Made by a program: the position numbers and the translations under genes. A stretch of DNA of 64,000 nt, taken from NCBI GenBank assembly GCA_030149285.1, contig JASBRU010000002.1:124001-188000 (forward strand), read 5' to 3'. This stretch comes from Flavobacteriales bacterium. GTDB lineage: Bacteria; Bacteroidota; Bacteroidia; Flavobacteriales; JASBRU01. Shown in pieces: positions 1 through 9,320 of the stretch. Each line of letters opens with the position of its first letter. The first letter of the stretch is position 1. The notes under the pieces were generated by a model. That model did no database searches. It worked only from the letters and a program-made list of their open reading frames with translations, and was not told where the DNA came from.

Positions 1-2418
1 TCATGGACACCGGGTTCGGCCACTGATTGGTTAGTAGAATATGGACCGTCTGGGTTTTCAATTGGAACGGGGACAAAACTTACCGTAAGTGGAACCCCAA
101 TGGTTAATTTGACAAGCTTATCTAACTCCACACAGTATGATGTGTATATAACTGATAGTTGTGGGGCCTCTGACTATAGTCTACCACTACAAACATCTTT
201 AAATACATTGTGCAATACTGTTTTTTCTGCTCCATATACTGAAGATTTTGATGGTTCCACATGGGTAGCAGGTGGCGGGGCAACTAGTCAAGTAGATCCT
301 TGTTGGGTTGCTACACCTCCTCCTACTGTTGGTACATCAATAATTTTTAAATGGATACCAAGTCCGGGTCTCGGTAATGGTCCTACAGTTGATTATACAG
401 GAAATAATTTTATGTATGCTCCGCAAGATGCAGGATTGGTTTCGGGTTTAGTAGCAGATTTAATTAGCCCACCTATTGATATAAGCTCACTTAGTATACC
501 AACTTTGTTTTTTCATCAGCATAGGTATATAGGGCCGGGTGTTTCTAACTTGGCAGATATGGATGTTGATGTAACTAATGATGGGGGTGTTACATGGACC
601 AATGTATATAGTATTAATACGCCCACGCATCCATCTGCTACATCACCTTGGACAGAGGTTGTGGTAAATTTAAATGCCTTTATTGGGGATACGGTTCGGG
701 TTAGGTTTAGGCAAACTTCAAAAGGTTGCTGTGGAGATCCTTCTATTGATAACATAAGGTTAGATGAAGGACCATGTCCGCCATCAACAAATATTTCTGT
801 AACCCATGTTACAGCTACAACTGCGGATGTTTCATGGATACCTGTGATAGCTACATCTTGGATGGTTGAATACGGTCCTGCCGGTTTTACGCCAGGCTCA
901 GGTACTTTTATTCATGTAACCCCTACGCCAAGTGTAACCCTAACAAGCTTGTCTAATGGAACACACTATGATGTATATGTTTATGATAGTTGTGCGGTAG
1001 TTGGTTTAAGTGACCCAATTAAGGAGTCTTTTACTACTGTTTGTACAACGGTTTACCCGGCTCCATTTGTAGAAGATTTTGATGGGGCAAACTGGTTAGC
1101 TACGGCAGATGCAGTTGGTAATGTTATTGATCCTTGTTGGACCTCTAATCCTCCTACAAGCACAGGTCTTTCGTCTATTTTCAAATGGATTCCATCATTT
1201 GGACTAGGTAATGGCCCTGTTAGTGATTTTACTGGAGGACGATTTATGTATAGTCCACAAGACGCAGGGTTAGTTTCGGGTTTGATATCAGATTTAATTA
1301 CTCCGCAAATTGATGTAAGCACACTCATTGCTCCAACTTTATATTTTCATCAACATAGATATAGAGGAGGAGGAACTTCTTCTATAGCAGATATGGATGT
1401 CGATGTAACTAATGATGGGGGAGCTACATGGACTAATGTATATAGTATTACAGGGCAAACTCATTCATCTGCATCCTCTCCATGGACAGAAATAATGGTT
1501 GATCTTAGTTCATATGCTGGAGATACAATTCAGGTAAGGTTTAGACAAACCTCAAAAGGTTGCTGTGGAGACCCTTCTATTGATAATGTACGAGTTGAAG
1601 ATGCTCCTTGTGACGAGTCGACAAGTTTGATGGCTTCTAATATTACTAACAGTAGTGCTTTATTAAGCTGGAATTCTGGTGGCGCAAGTAACTGGATTGT
1701 AGAGTATGGGGTGCAGGGCTTTACTTTAGGCACAGGAACAAGAGTATCTACTTCTTCTAAGCCTATACTTATTACTTCACTCGCTCAAGGGACTTGCTAT
1801 GACTTTTATGTGCAAGATAGTTGTGGGCCTAATAGTTTAAGTATTTTTTCTGGCCCAACTACATTTTGTACGGATGCCTGCAACCCTATAGCATCTTTTG
1901 TAATTAACCCTTCTAGTCCTGTAAGTGGAGATAGTATTTTTAGTTTTGTAGCAAGCACATCTGTACAAGCAGACTCAATTTATTGGGACTTTGGCGATGG
2001 TACATTTAATCCTAACGGATCTTTAAATGAGTCTCATACATATGATACTACTGCTAATGGAGGTGTTACAGTTACATTAACTGTCTGTGCTAAATGCTCT
2101 GACGGTACAATTTTATGTGATAATGTATCTAGAAATATAAATATTAATGGAATTGGTATTTGGGAGGATGATTTTGGTTCATCTTTTAATCTTTACCCTA
2201 ACCCTACTAGTGGAAGTTTCATTATTGACTTAGGGAAGTATTATCAGTCTTTAACTGTTAAAGTTACCAATATGTATGGTCAGCTTGTTTCTGAAAGCGA
2301 AATGACTAATATTGAGAGTATATCTATTGATTTACTTGGTGCAACAGGTGTTTATTTTGTTGAGTTAGTTACTGATGGAGGTCAGTCTAAGACGTTTAAA
2401 GTATTTAAAAGCGAGTAA
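1..2418 (+). CDS. Large T9SS-secreted multidomain protein (FnIII / MAM-like repeats, PKD domain, type A C-terminal sorting domain), 5' truncated
   Basis: Frame stays open to base 1 upstream of the listed ATG (SWTPGSATDWLVEYGPSGF...). Repeated DMDVDVTNDGG.TWTNVYSI...RVRFRQTSKGCCGDPSIDN modules, PKD-like YWDFGDGTFNPNG, C-terminal NLYPNPTSGSFIIDL...GVYFVELVTDGG..KTFKVFK. Confidence 0.9.
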   Translation, partial: SWTPGSATDWLVEYGPSGFSIGTGTKLTVSGTPMVNLTSLSNSTQYDVYITDSCGASDYSLPLQTSLNTLCNTVFSAPYTEDFDGSTWVAGGGATSQVDPCWVATPPPTVGTSIIFKWIPSPGLGNGPTVDYTGNNFMYAPQDAGLVSGLVADLISPPIDISSLSIPTLFFHQHRYIGPGVSNLADMDVDVTNDGGVTWTNVYSINTPTHPSATSPWTEVVVNLNAFIGDTVRVRFRQTSKGCCGDPSIDNIRLDEGPCPPSTNISVTHVTATTADVSWIPVIATSWMVEYGPAGFTPGSGTFIHVTPTPSVTLTSLSNGTHYDVYVYDSCAVVGLSDPIKESFTTVCTTVYPAPFVEDFDGANWLATADAVGNVIDPCWTSNPPTSTGLSSIFKWIPSFGLGNGPVSDFTGGRFMYSPQDAGLVSGLISDLITPQIDVSTLIAPTLYFHQHRYRGGGTSSIADMDVDVTNDGGATWTNVYSITGQTHSSASSPWTEIMVDLSSYAGDTIQVRFRQTSKGCCGDPSIDNVRVEDAPCDESTSLMASNITNSSALLSWNSGGASNWIVEYGVQGFTLGTGTRVSTSSKPILITSLAQGTCYDFYVQDSCGPNSLSIFSGPTTFCTDACNPIASFVINPSSPVSGDSIFSFVASTSVQADSIYWDFGDGTFNPNGSLNESHTYDTTANGGVTVTLTVCAKCSDGTILCDNVSRNININGIGIWEDDFGSSFNLYPNPTSGSFIIDLGKYYQSLTVKVTNMYGQLVSESEMTNIESISIDLLGATGVYFVELVTDGGQSKTFKVFKSE

Positions 2419-2435
2419 TTACTTTCATAAAATAA

Positions 2436-2465
2436 AAAAGCCGATTCAGCAGAATCGGCTTTTTC
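2436..2465. terminator. Rho-independent terminator
   Basis: AAAAAAGCCGATTC-AGCA-GAATCGGCTTTTT hairpin with flanking A/T tracts. Confidence 0.85.
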
Positions 2466-2510
2466 ATAGAATATAATGTAAAATATTTTTTACATTGAGT
2501 ATAATTTATT

Positions 2511-2518
2511 TAACTTTG
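2511..2518 (+). promoter_or_regulatory. Candidate Bacteroidota -7 element (TAACTTTG)
   Basis: Matches TAnnTTTG, 27 bp before ATG 2546; -33 region is only TTTT. Confidence 0.4.
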
Positions 2519-2545
2519 CGTAAATAATTATATACATCTATAAAA

Positions 2546-3019
2546 ATGAATAATCAAGAAGAAGAGAAAATGTCTTATCAAGAAAGGCGAACAATTATGT
2601 CTATGCTTAGCGGAATAATAATTTTTGTGGGATATAGTCTATATATCTACCAAAAGTATAACGACCGTTTATTTGGCAATGAGATAGACCTTAAGTTTTG
2701 GGCAACTGCTATATTAATGATGATTCCGGTTTCTATTGTTGCTAGAATTGTAATTCACATAATATTTTCAATCATAAATGAAGTAACTAGCAGAGAAAAG
2801 GATCCTAAAATAACTGATGAAAGAGATAAGCTTATAGATTTAAGAGCAGGCAGGAACTCTCATTATGTATTTGGTCTTGGTTTTATGCTAGGCATGTTAT
2901 CGCTTTTATTTGAAGGCACACCAACTTACATGATGTTTGTATGTTTTGTTTTATTTGGTTTTTTATCAGAGATGATAGAGGGTATTACAAGACTATATTA
3001 TTACAGAAGGGGATTTTAA
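2546..3019 (+). CDS. DUF2178-like integral membrane protein
   Basis: Four hydrophobic segments; TDERDKLIDLRAGRNSHYVFGLGF motif; adjacent XRE regulator. Confidence 0.65.
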   Translation: MNNQEEEKMSYQERRTIMSMLSGIIIFVGYSLYIYQKYNDRLFGNEIDLKFWATAILMMIPVSIVARIVIHIIFSIINEVTSREKDPKITDERDKLIDLRAGRNSHYVFGLGFMLGMLSLLFEGTPTYMMFVCFVLFGFLSEMIEGITRLYYYRRGF

Positions 3020-3020
3020 G

Positions 3021-3260
3021 ATGCCAAAAAATCATATATCAAATAACATCAGAACACTACGGTTTTTGAATGAGGAGTTGACCCAGCAGCAGTTGGCTGA
3101 TAAAGTAGGTGTTACCAGACAAACAATTGTAGCTATAGAAAAAGCAAAGTATTCGCCAACATTAGAGCTGGCTTTTAAAATAGCGGCAGTTTTTAATGTG
3201 CCCTTAAACGAGGTGTTTACTTATAATCCTGATGCTGGAGCAAAAGATTCTAAGAAATAA
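3021..3260 (+). CDS. XRE-family HTH transcriptional regulator
   Basis: LTQQQLADKVGVTRQTIVAIEKAKYSPTLELAFKIAAVFNVPLNEVF HTH. Confidence 0.9.
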   Translation: MPKNHISNNIRTLRFLNEELTQQQLADKVGVTRQTIVAIEKAKYSPTLELAFKIAAVFNVPLNEVFTYNPDAGAKDSKK

Positions 3261-3277
3261 TCTAATACTAGATTGTG

Positions 3278-3499
3278 ATGAATAATATATTGTTATTTAA
3301 AACGGATATAAAGACTAAAAAAAGTCTAAAAACCGTAAAACCGGTATTTAACAATCATCCATATATTGATAACTGGTATGTTGATACCGAAGACATAGAT
3401 AATGTTTTAAAAATTTATGCCTTAAATAATGTAACTGAAAATGAGGTTATAAAACTTGTAAATGGTATTGGTTTTTACTGCGAGGTTTTAGAAGACTAA
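3278..3499 (+). CDS. Small hypothetical protein, possible HMA-like fold
   Basis: 73 aa ORF; ATG at 3278 preferred over GTG at 3275; followed by a terminator. Confidence 0.6.
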   Translation: MNNILLFKTDIKTKKSLKTVKPVFNNHPYIDNWYVDTEDIDNVLKIYALNNVTENEVIKLVNGIGFYCEVLED

Positions 3500-3512
3500 T
3501 TATTGATAAAAT

Positions 3513-3544
3513 AAAAAAGCCGAGACATTGTCTCGGCTTTTTTT
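3513..3544. terminator. Bidirectional Rho-independent terminator
   Basis: AAAAAAGCCGAGACATTGTCTCGGCTTTTTTTT between convergent CDS and tRNA. Confidence 0.85.
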
Positions 3545-3549
3545 AGATG

Positions 3550-3622
3550 TGGTGCCACCAGGAATCGAACCGGGGACACAAGGATTTTCAGTCCTTTGCT
3601 CTACCAACTGAGCTATGGCACC
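3550..3622 (-). tRNA. tRNA-Phe(GAA)
   Basis: Reverse complement GGTGCCATAGCTCAGTTGGTAGAGCAAAGGACTGAAAATCCTTGTGTCCCCGGTTCGATTCCTGGTGGCACCA; cloverleaf with anticodon GAA. Confidence 0.95.
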
Positions 3623-3638
3623 AATCGTTTGAGGGATG

Positions 3639-3671
3639 CAAATGTACTACTTTTTATTTTTTACACACAAA
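3639..3671 (-). promoter_or_regulatory. tRNA-Phe promoter (-33 TTTG, 21 bp spacer, -7 TACATTTG)
   Basis: Minus strand TTTG-N21-TACATTTG immediately upstream of the tRNA. Confidence 0.65.
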
Positions 3672-3721
3672 AAAAATCAAATTCTCGTTTTGTATTTTTG
3701 CTAAAACTAAAAACACACTAG

Positions 3722-4447
3722 TTGAACTTAATTATAGATATTGGTAATACGCGCACTAAACTTGCTTTGTTTGAGCAATATAGCATGCGAAAAACAGAAA
3801 CCTTTGACCAGTTAACTATAGAGGCTATTACCTCTTTTTTTGGTCAAGAAAAAATAGAAAATTGCATTTTATCTGCTGTAAAGGGGTATGATAGTTCAAT
3901 AAAGGACTACTTAAATACCTTTCCGTTTTTTATTGAGCTAAGCTCAGATACTCCTTTGCCTTATACAAATACCTACAGTACTCCAAAAACATTAGGTAAA
4001 GATCGCTTAGCATTAGTATCAGGGGCAATGGCTGCATATCCTGAGCAGGATGTGTTAGTTATAGATTCTGGTACTTGCGTAACGTATGATTTGCTAACAG
4101 CTGGTAAAGTTTATACAGGCGGAGCAATTTCTCCGGGCATAGATATACGATTTAAGTCTTTAAACACGTTTACCAACCAATTGCCGCAAATTGAGTACAG
4201 AGAAATAGATAATATAGTGGGTAAAAGCACAGAAGAGTCTATATTATCTGGTGTGGTTTTTGGTTTGATAAGTGAGGTAGACGGCATGATAGAGCGGTAT
4301 ACAGAACTTTACAAAAACTTAACAGTGGTAATTACCGGGGGTAATGCCCATTTTTTTGTTAAGAAGCTAAAAAATAGCATCTTTGCACACCCTTTTATTT
4401 TAGTAGAAGGACTTAATCATATTTTGCTCTTTAATGCAAAAAAATAA
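3722..4447 (+). CDS. coaX: Type III pantothenate kinase
   Basis: NLIIDIGNTRTKLALF, GKDRLALVSGAMAAYP, VIDSGTCVTYDLL, GGAISPGI; TTG start. Confidence 0.93.
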   Translation: MNLIIDIGNTRTKLALFEQYSMRKTETFDQLTIEAITSFFGQEKIENCILSAVKGYDSSIKDYLNTFPFFIELSSDTPLPYTNTYSTPKTLGKDRLALVSGAMAAYPEQDVLVIDSGTCVTYDLLTAGKVYTGGAISPGIDIRFKSLNTFTNQLPQIEYREIDNIVGKSTEESILSGVVFGLISEVDGMIERYTELYKNLTVVITGGNAHFFVKKLKNSIFAHPFILVEGLNHILLFNAKK

Positions 4448-5729
4448 AATAGCATTTTTATTCAGTTTAGTGGTACTGCCTGTGCTAATGTACGGACAGT
4501 TGGCCACCGTTTCTCCATACTCTCGTTTTGGCTTGGGTGATATCAATAACAATGCATTGATATTTAACTCTAGCATGGGAGGTATAGGGCAAGGTTTGCG
4601 CTCAGATAACAACATCAACATCAATAATCCTGCATCCTATTCTGCACTAACAACAACAGTTTTTGCACTGGGTATGAGTAATAAGTTGGTTAACCAATCT
4701 ACAAGCACAATTTCAGAGTCTAATAGCACTTCTACTTTAGGGTATTTGTCTTTTGGTTTTCCAATTGGTAAGAAGTTTGGTTTTAGTGCTACTCTATTAC
4801 CATACTCATCTGTGGGGTATTCATTGTCATCGCCAGGATTTAATAACGATTTTGGTGGTTTGACTTATGATTTTAAAGGTTCCGGCGGAATTAATGAACT
4901 CTTATTTGGTTTGGGCTACTCTATAAACGACAATTGGTCGGTAGGAGTAAATGCTTCATATCTATTTGGTAACTATGATAGAACTACAACAGTTCGTTTT
5001 GATTCATCAGGCTTTTATAATTCTGCCATTGTAAACTCAGAAAGTTTAAGTGATGTTCAGTTTAATTTAGGTTTGCAGTATCAAAAAGAATTAAAGAATG
5101 AGCTTATACTGGTTGCAGGTTTAAACTATGCACCTCAGGCAAATATCAATACCAAGTCTAGTAGGTTTGAGTATACTTTTACTGAAAACTCATCGGGTAT
5201 ACAAAACCCAAAAGATACCGCAGTAAATATAAGCGGCGTTTCATCTGAATTTGTATTCCCTCAAGAAGCATCATTTGGATTAAGTATTGCCAATAATAAA
5301 GATCGCTCTAATTGGCTATTGGGTGCAGAATTGTCATGGAAAAATTGGAAAGAGTTTACAGGCTCTAATATAGATACCGAGTTTGCCAATAGTTATCGTT
5401 TTTCTGTAGGAGGTTATATAATACCACATTTAAATCCACCACGTGGAGAGTATTGGAAACGAATTCGTTACAGTGCCGGATTACATTTTGAAAGAAGCTA
5501 TTTGGTGTTTGATGGAGAGCAGTTAAATGATTATGGCATAAGTTTTGGACTAAGCTTACCGTTGCGTAAGTCAAAAATTAATCCGCAACAGTATGGCAGA
5601 GTTAAAATAGGAGCCACATTTGGTATTAGAGGTACAACCGATAATAACTTAATTAAAGAAGAATATTTAGGACTAAATATAGGCATAACCATAAGTGATA
5701 AATGGTTTAGAAAACGTAAGTACAATTAA
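4434..5729 (+). CDS. Outer-membrane beta-barrel protein (hypothetical)
   Basis: Signal peptide, SPYSRFGLGDI..., alternating barrel-like pattern; 14-bp overlap with coaX. Confidence 0.75.
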   Translation: MQKNKIAFLFSLVVLPVLMYGQLATVSPYSRFGLGDINNNALIFNSSMGGIGQGLRSDNNININNPASYSALTTTVFALGMSNKLVNQSTSTISESNSTSTLGYLSFGFPIGKKFGFSATLLPYSSVGYSLSSPGFNNDFGGLTYDFKGSGGINELLFGLGYSINDNWSVGVNASYLFGNYDRTTTVRFDSSGFYNSAIVNSESLSDVQFNLGLQYQKELKNELILVAGLNYAPQANINTKSSRFEYTFTENSSGIQNPKDTAVNISGVSSEFVFPQEASFGLSIANNKDRSNWLLGAELSWKNWKEFTGSNIDTEFANSYRFSVGGYIIPHLNPPRGEYWKRIRYSAGLHFERSYLVFDGEQLNDYGISFGLSLPLRKSKINPQQYGRVKIGATFGIRGTTDNNLIKEEYLGLNIGITISDKWFRKRKYN

Positions 5730-5761
5730 TAAGAATGAACAATAAACTAAGATTAAATAAA

Positions 5762-7204
5762 ATGAAAACACGTATTTTGAAATCAGCATTAGTTGTAGTG
5801 ACTTTGTTTGCAACACAGGGGCTATTTGCACAGTCTAAATACGGACAGGATAGTACTGAGTGTTTCAATAACCTTTCAGTATATATAGAGTTTTACAAGC
5901 AAAAAAATTATAAAGATGCTTACCCTGCATGGTCATATTGTTATGAGAACTGCCCTGCATCTACAAAGAACTTATACATTCACGGACCAAATATCGTAGA
6001 GTATCAAATAAAAGCTAATAAGGCTAACCCAGCTGAAGCAAAAAAGTATACCGATATTTTATTAGGTACAGAAACTACACCGGGGGTGTATGATAACAGA
6101 TTGAAATACTTTCCTGATCCTAAAAAAACAGGATATGTATATTCTAGTAAAGGCTTAGATATGCTTAAGTATCGTTCTGATGACCCACAAGCTGCATATG
6201 ATGTGTTTAAAAAAGCATATGAGGCAGAAGGTAAAGAAATGAGCGCTGCTGGTTTAAACGGTTACTTTGTGGCTGTAATTAAGCTTTTCCAAGAGAAAAC
6301 ATTACAAATAGAAGATGTATTTGAGCAATATGATGTGGTTATTGAAGCAGTTGACTTTAATGTAGCTAATTTGAAAACTACTGTTGCTGAATTGTCTGCA
6401 AAGAAAGAAGAGGCTACTATTACTGATAAAGAAGAAAAAGAGTTGGCAAGAGCTGAGCGCGAATTGAAAGCATATGGTAACCTACAAAGTAACATCGAGA
6501 CACAAATAGGACCAATTGCTACTTGCGATAGATTAGTAAAAATTTATACCGAGGGTTTTGAAGCCCATCAAGCCGATGCTACATGGATGAAACGTGCTAT
6601 ACGTATGATGGCTAAAGACAGAAAAGGTGATGATGGAGAGAAAGTAAACTGTACTGATGACCCAATGTTCTTTAAGTTGGCAGAAACTTTATATGCCCTA
6701 GAGCCATCTGCAGCATCTGCAACAGGTATGGGTAAAATGTTCTATCAAAGAAAAGACTTTGCAAAAGCAATAGAGTATTTTAAAGAAGCAGCTGAGCAAG
6801 AAGAAGATGTAAACAAAAAAGCAGAAAACTATTTAAGTGCTGCTTCTGCTTACCAAAAAATGGGACAATTAGCATCTGCTAGATCGTATGCTCAAAAGGC
6901 AGCAGCTATCCGTAAAGGATGGGGAGACCCATACATCCTAATTGGTTCTTTATATGCACAAAGTGCTGATGGTAATTGCGGGTCTGATGAATTTGAAATT
7001 AGAGCAGTTTACTGGGCAGCTATAGATAAGTTTAATTATGCAGCTGCTATTGACGAAGAAGTACGTGCAAAAGCAAATAAATTTGCTGCTGCTTACAAAG
7101 CACAAGTTCCAAGTAGAGAGCTTATCTTTGGAAAAAGTATGCAAGGCAAAACGTATACAGTTGGATGTTGGATAAACGAAACTGTAAAAGTTCCGAATTT
7201 ATAA
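5762..7204 (+). CDS. Tetratricopeptide-repeat exported protein
   Basis: Signal peptide from ATG 5762 (MKTRILKSALVVVTLFATQGLFAQ); TPR motifs. Confidence 0.75.
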   Translation: MKTRILKSALVVVTLFATQGLFAQSKYGQDSTECFNNLSVYIEFYKQKNYKDAYPAWSYCYENCPASTKNLYIHGPNIVEYQIKANKANPAEAKKYTDILLGTETTPGVYDNRLKYFPDPKKTGYVYSSKGLDMLKYRSDDPQAAYDVFKKAYEAEGKEMSAAGLNGYFVAVIKLFQEKTLQIEDVFEQYDVVIEAVDFNVANLKTTVAELSAKKEEATITDKEEKELARAERELKAYGNLQSNIETQIGPIATCDRLVKIYTEGFEAHQADATWMKRAIRMMAKDRKGDDGEKVNCTDDPMFFKLAETLYALEPSAASATGMGKMFYQRKDFAKAIEYFKEAAEQEEDVNKKAENYLSAASAYQKMGQLASARSYAQKAAAIRKGWGDPYILIGSLYAQSADGNCGSDEFEIRAVYWAAIDKFNYAAAIDEEVRAKANKFAAAYKAQVPSRELIFGKSMQGKTYTVGCWINETVKVPNL

Positions 7205-7213
7205 TAAAGTAGT

Positions 7214-7795
7214 TTGAGTACACTTAACTCTACATACAAAGCTATAACCGCCCTGCTAGTCGGGGCGGCTTTTTTTATTGCCTGTGAAAATGATTTAGCT
7301 AAGGTTAATGAAATCACAAAGCAAGATAATTTGCCTGTAGAGAAAATGAATGATGTAGTATTGGAGTACACAGATTCAGCACGACTGAAAGTAAAGCTAC
7401 TAGCCCCAATAATTGCTAAGTATATACCCGAAGAGGACCCCTATATTGAGTTTGAAGAGGGTATAGAAGTGTTTTTTTATGATAAGGAAGAAGCACTAGA
7501 TGCTGAGTTAAGTGCAGAGTATGCCATACAGTATCCTGAAAGACATATGACAGAAGCCAAACAAAATGTGGTGGCTATAAATAGTAAAGGAGAGCGGCTG
7601 AATACTGAGCATTTGATTTGGGATGACCAAAAAGAAATTATATATTCGGAAGAGTTTGTAACAATAACTACCGATAATCAAGTAATTATGGGTGAGGGAT
7701 TTGAGGCAGATCAAAACTTTTCTAATTATAAAATAAAAAACGTAACCGGAACAATTACATTAGACGAAGAAGATGAGGTCAAAGAAGATAATTAG
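7214..7795 (+). CDS. lptC: LPS export ABC transporter periplasmic protein LptC (lipoprotein)
   Basis: Lipobox FFIAC; LKVKLLAPIIAKY..., MTEAKQNVVAINSKGERLNTEHLIWDDQKEIIYSEEFVTI, typical LptC pattern. Confidence 0.85.
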   Translation: MSTLNSTYKAITALLVGAAFFIACENDLAKVNEITKQDNLPVEKMNDVVLEYTDSARLKVKLLAPIIAKYIPEEDPYIEFEEGIEVFFYDKEEALDAELSAEYAIQYPERHMTEAKQNVVAINSKGERLNTEHLIWDDQKEIIYSEEFVTITTDNQVIMGEGFEADQNFSNYKIKNVTGTITLDEEDEVKEDN

Positions 7796-7994
7796 TTATG
7801 TTTGGCTGTTGTTGGCAGCTGTTTGTACGGTAGAGATATACTTGGCGTGGACTAAAGGTGAATTCAACACTAGGTTTTATGCGCTTGTTTTTGGCTTTGT
7901 TGTCTCTATATTTATGTTTAATTTTCGCAAAAGAGAAGCCCGAAAAATGGAGGCAAGGCGAAGAGAAAAGAATATTAATCAAAGCGATACTTAA
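7773..7994 (+). CDS. Small membrane protein
   Basis: 73 aa with two TM segments, positioned between lptC and the CNNM gene. Confidence 0.6.
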   Translation: MRSKKIISYVWLLLAAVCTVEIYLAWTKGEFNTRFYALVFGFVVSIFMFNFRKREARKMEARRREKNINQSDT

Positions 7995-9256
7995 TGGAAA
8001 ATGGTTTGCTCATTATTGGGCTTACATTATTATTTTCGGCTTTCTTTTCGGGGATGGAAATAGCATTTATTTCGTCCAATAAGCTACAAATAGAGTTAGA
8101 GAGCAAAAAAGGTAATTTTTCATCCAAGCTACTTTCTAAATTACTTAAAAACCCAGCCAATTTTATTGCAACCATGTTGGTTGGTAATAACATAGCCCTA
8201 GTTATCTATGGTATTTTTATGGCTGCTTTGCTAGAGCCCTGGCTAGCCAATTATTTTGAGAGCGATTTATGGATACTTACCCTTCAAACCATACTTTCTA
8301 CTTTGCTTATACTAGTTACCGCAGAGTTTTTACCTAAAACAGTTTTTAGGATAAGTGCCAATCAAATGCTTAGGATATTTGCTTTGCCTGCCCGATTTTT
8401 TTATGCTGTATTTTATCCTATAATGTGGATAATTATGAAAATATCTAATGGGATACTTACTAAGGTAATGAAGCTAAACATTGATGAAGAAGAACAGGTG
8501 TTTGGAAGGATAGATTTAGACCATTTTATACGTGAGCATAAAGAAACTATAGAGGAGCAGGATGAAGTAGAAACTGAAATTCAGATTTTTCAGAACGCAT
8601 TAGACTTTTCTAATATAAAAGCTAGAGAATGTATGGTTCCTCGTACAGAGGTAATAGCTGTTGATGTTGAAGACTCTATACAAAACCTAAGAGATAAGTT
8701 TATAGAATCCGGCTTAGCAAAAATATTGGTGTATAAAGAGTCTACAGATAATATGATAGGTTATGTACACTCCTTTGAGCTTTTTAAAAGACCCGAAAAT
8801 ATTCGCTCTATACTAATACCAGTTCCATTATTACCGGAGAGTATGCCTGCAAATGAGGTGTTAGACTTACTAATTAAAGAACGTAAGAGTATAGCTGTTG
8901 TGTTAGATGAGTTTGGTGGGACTTCCGGTATTATTACTGTAGAGGATGTAATGGAAGAGATATTTGGAGAGATAGAGGATGAGCACGATACAATGGAACT
9001 TATTGAAAAAGAAATAAGTGATGGGGAATTTGAATTTTCTGCCAGACATGAAATAGATTACCTAAACGAAAAATATAAATTAAAGCTACCGGAGTCGGAT
9101 TCCTATGAAACATTAGGAGGTATGGTAGTGAGTTTTAATGGTAATATTCCTGAAAAAGGAGAACATATAACAATAGAAGGTTTCTCATTTACGGTTTTAG
9201 ATGCTTCAAATACTAGAATTGAAAGGCTAAAACTTACCTTAATTGACGAAAACTAA
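7994..9256 (+). CDS. Hemolysin family / CNNM-CBS-CorC_HlyC transporter (GldE-like)
   Basis: N-terminal CNNM TM domain, CBS pair (ARECMVPRTEVIAVD; IAVVLDEFGGTSGIITVEDVMEEIFGEIEDEHD), CorC C-terminus. Confidence 0.92.
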   Translation: MENGLLIIGLTLLFSAFFSGMEIAFISSNKLQIELESKKGNFSSKLLSKLLKNPANFIATMLVGNNIALVIYGIFMAALLEPWLANYFESDLWILTLQTILSTLLILVTAEFLPKTVFRISANQMLRIFALPARFFYAVFYPIMWIIMKISNGILTKVMKLNIDEEEQVFGRIDLDHFIREHKETIEEQDEVETEIQIFQNALDFSNIKARECMVPRTEVIAVDVEDSIQNLRDKFIESGLAKILVYKESTDNMIGYVHSFELFKRPENIRSILIPVPLLPESMPANEVLDLLIKERKSIAVVLDEFGGTSGIITVEDVMEEIFGEIEDEHDTMELIEKEISDGEFEFSARHEIDYLNEKYKLKLPESDSYETLGGMVVSFNGNIPEKGEHITIEGFSFTVLDASNTRIERLKLTLIDEN

Positions 9257-9320
9257 GTCTTTTATAAATCGTTTGGGAGTTGTATCTTCGCAATCTTAAT
9301 TTTTAAATACTGTTCATAAT

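Noticed and set aside
516-1733. Antisense ORFs 516..755, 1053..1328, 1530..1733
   Set aside because: Mirror of the duplicated 834-bp modules; two share the same C-terminal peptide only because the sense sequence is repeated.
3547-3747. ORF 3547..3747 (+)
   Set aside because: Runs antisense through tRNA-Phe and its promoter and into coaX; spurious.
7858-8082. ORF 7858..8082 (+)
   Set aside because: Overlaps two better-supported frames (7773..7994 and 7994..9256).
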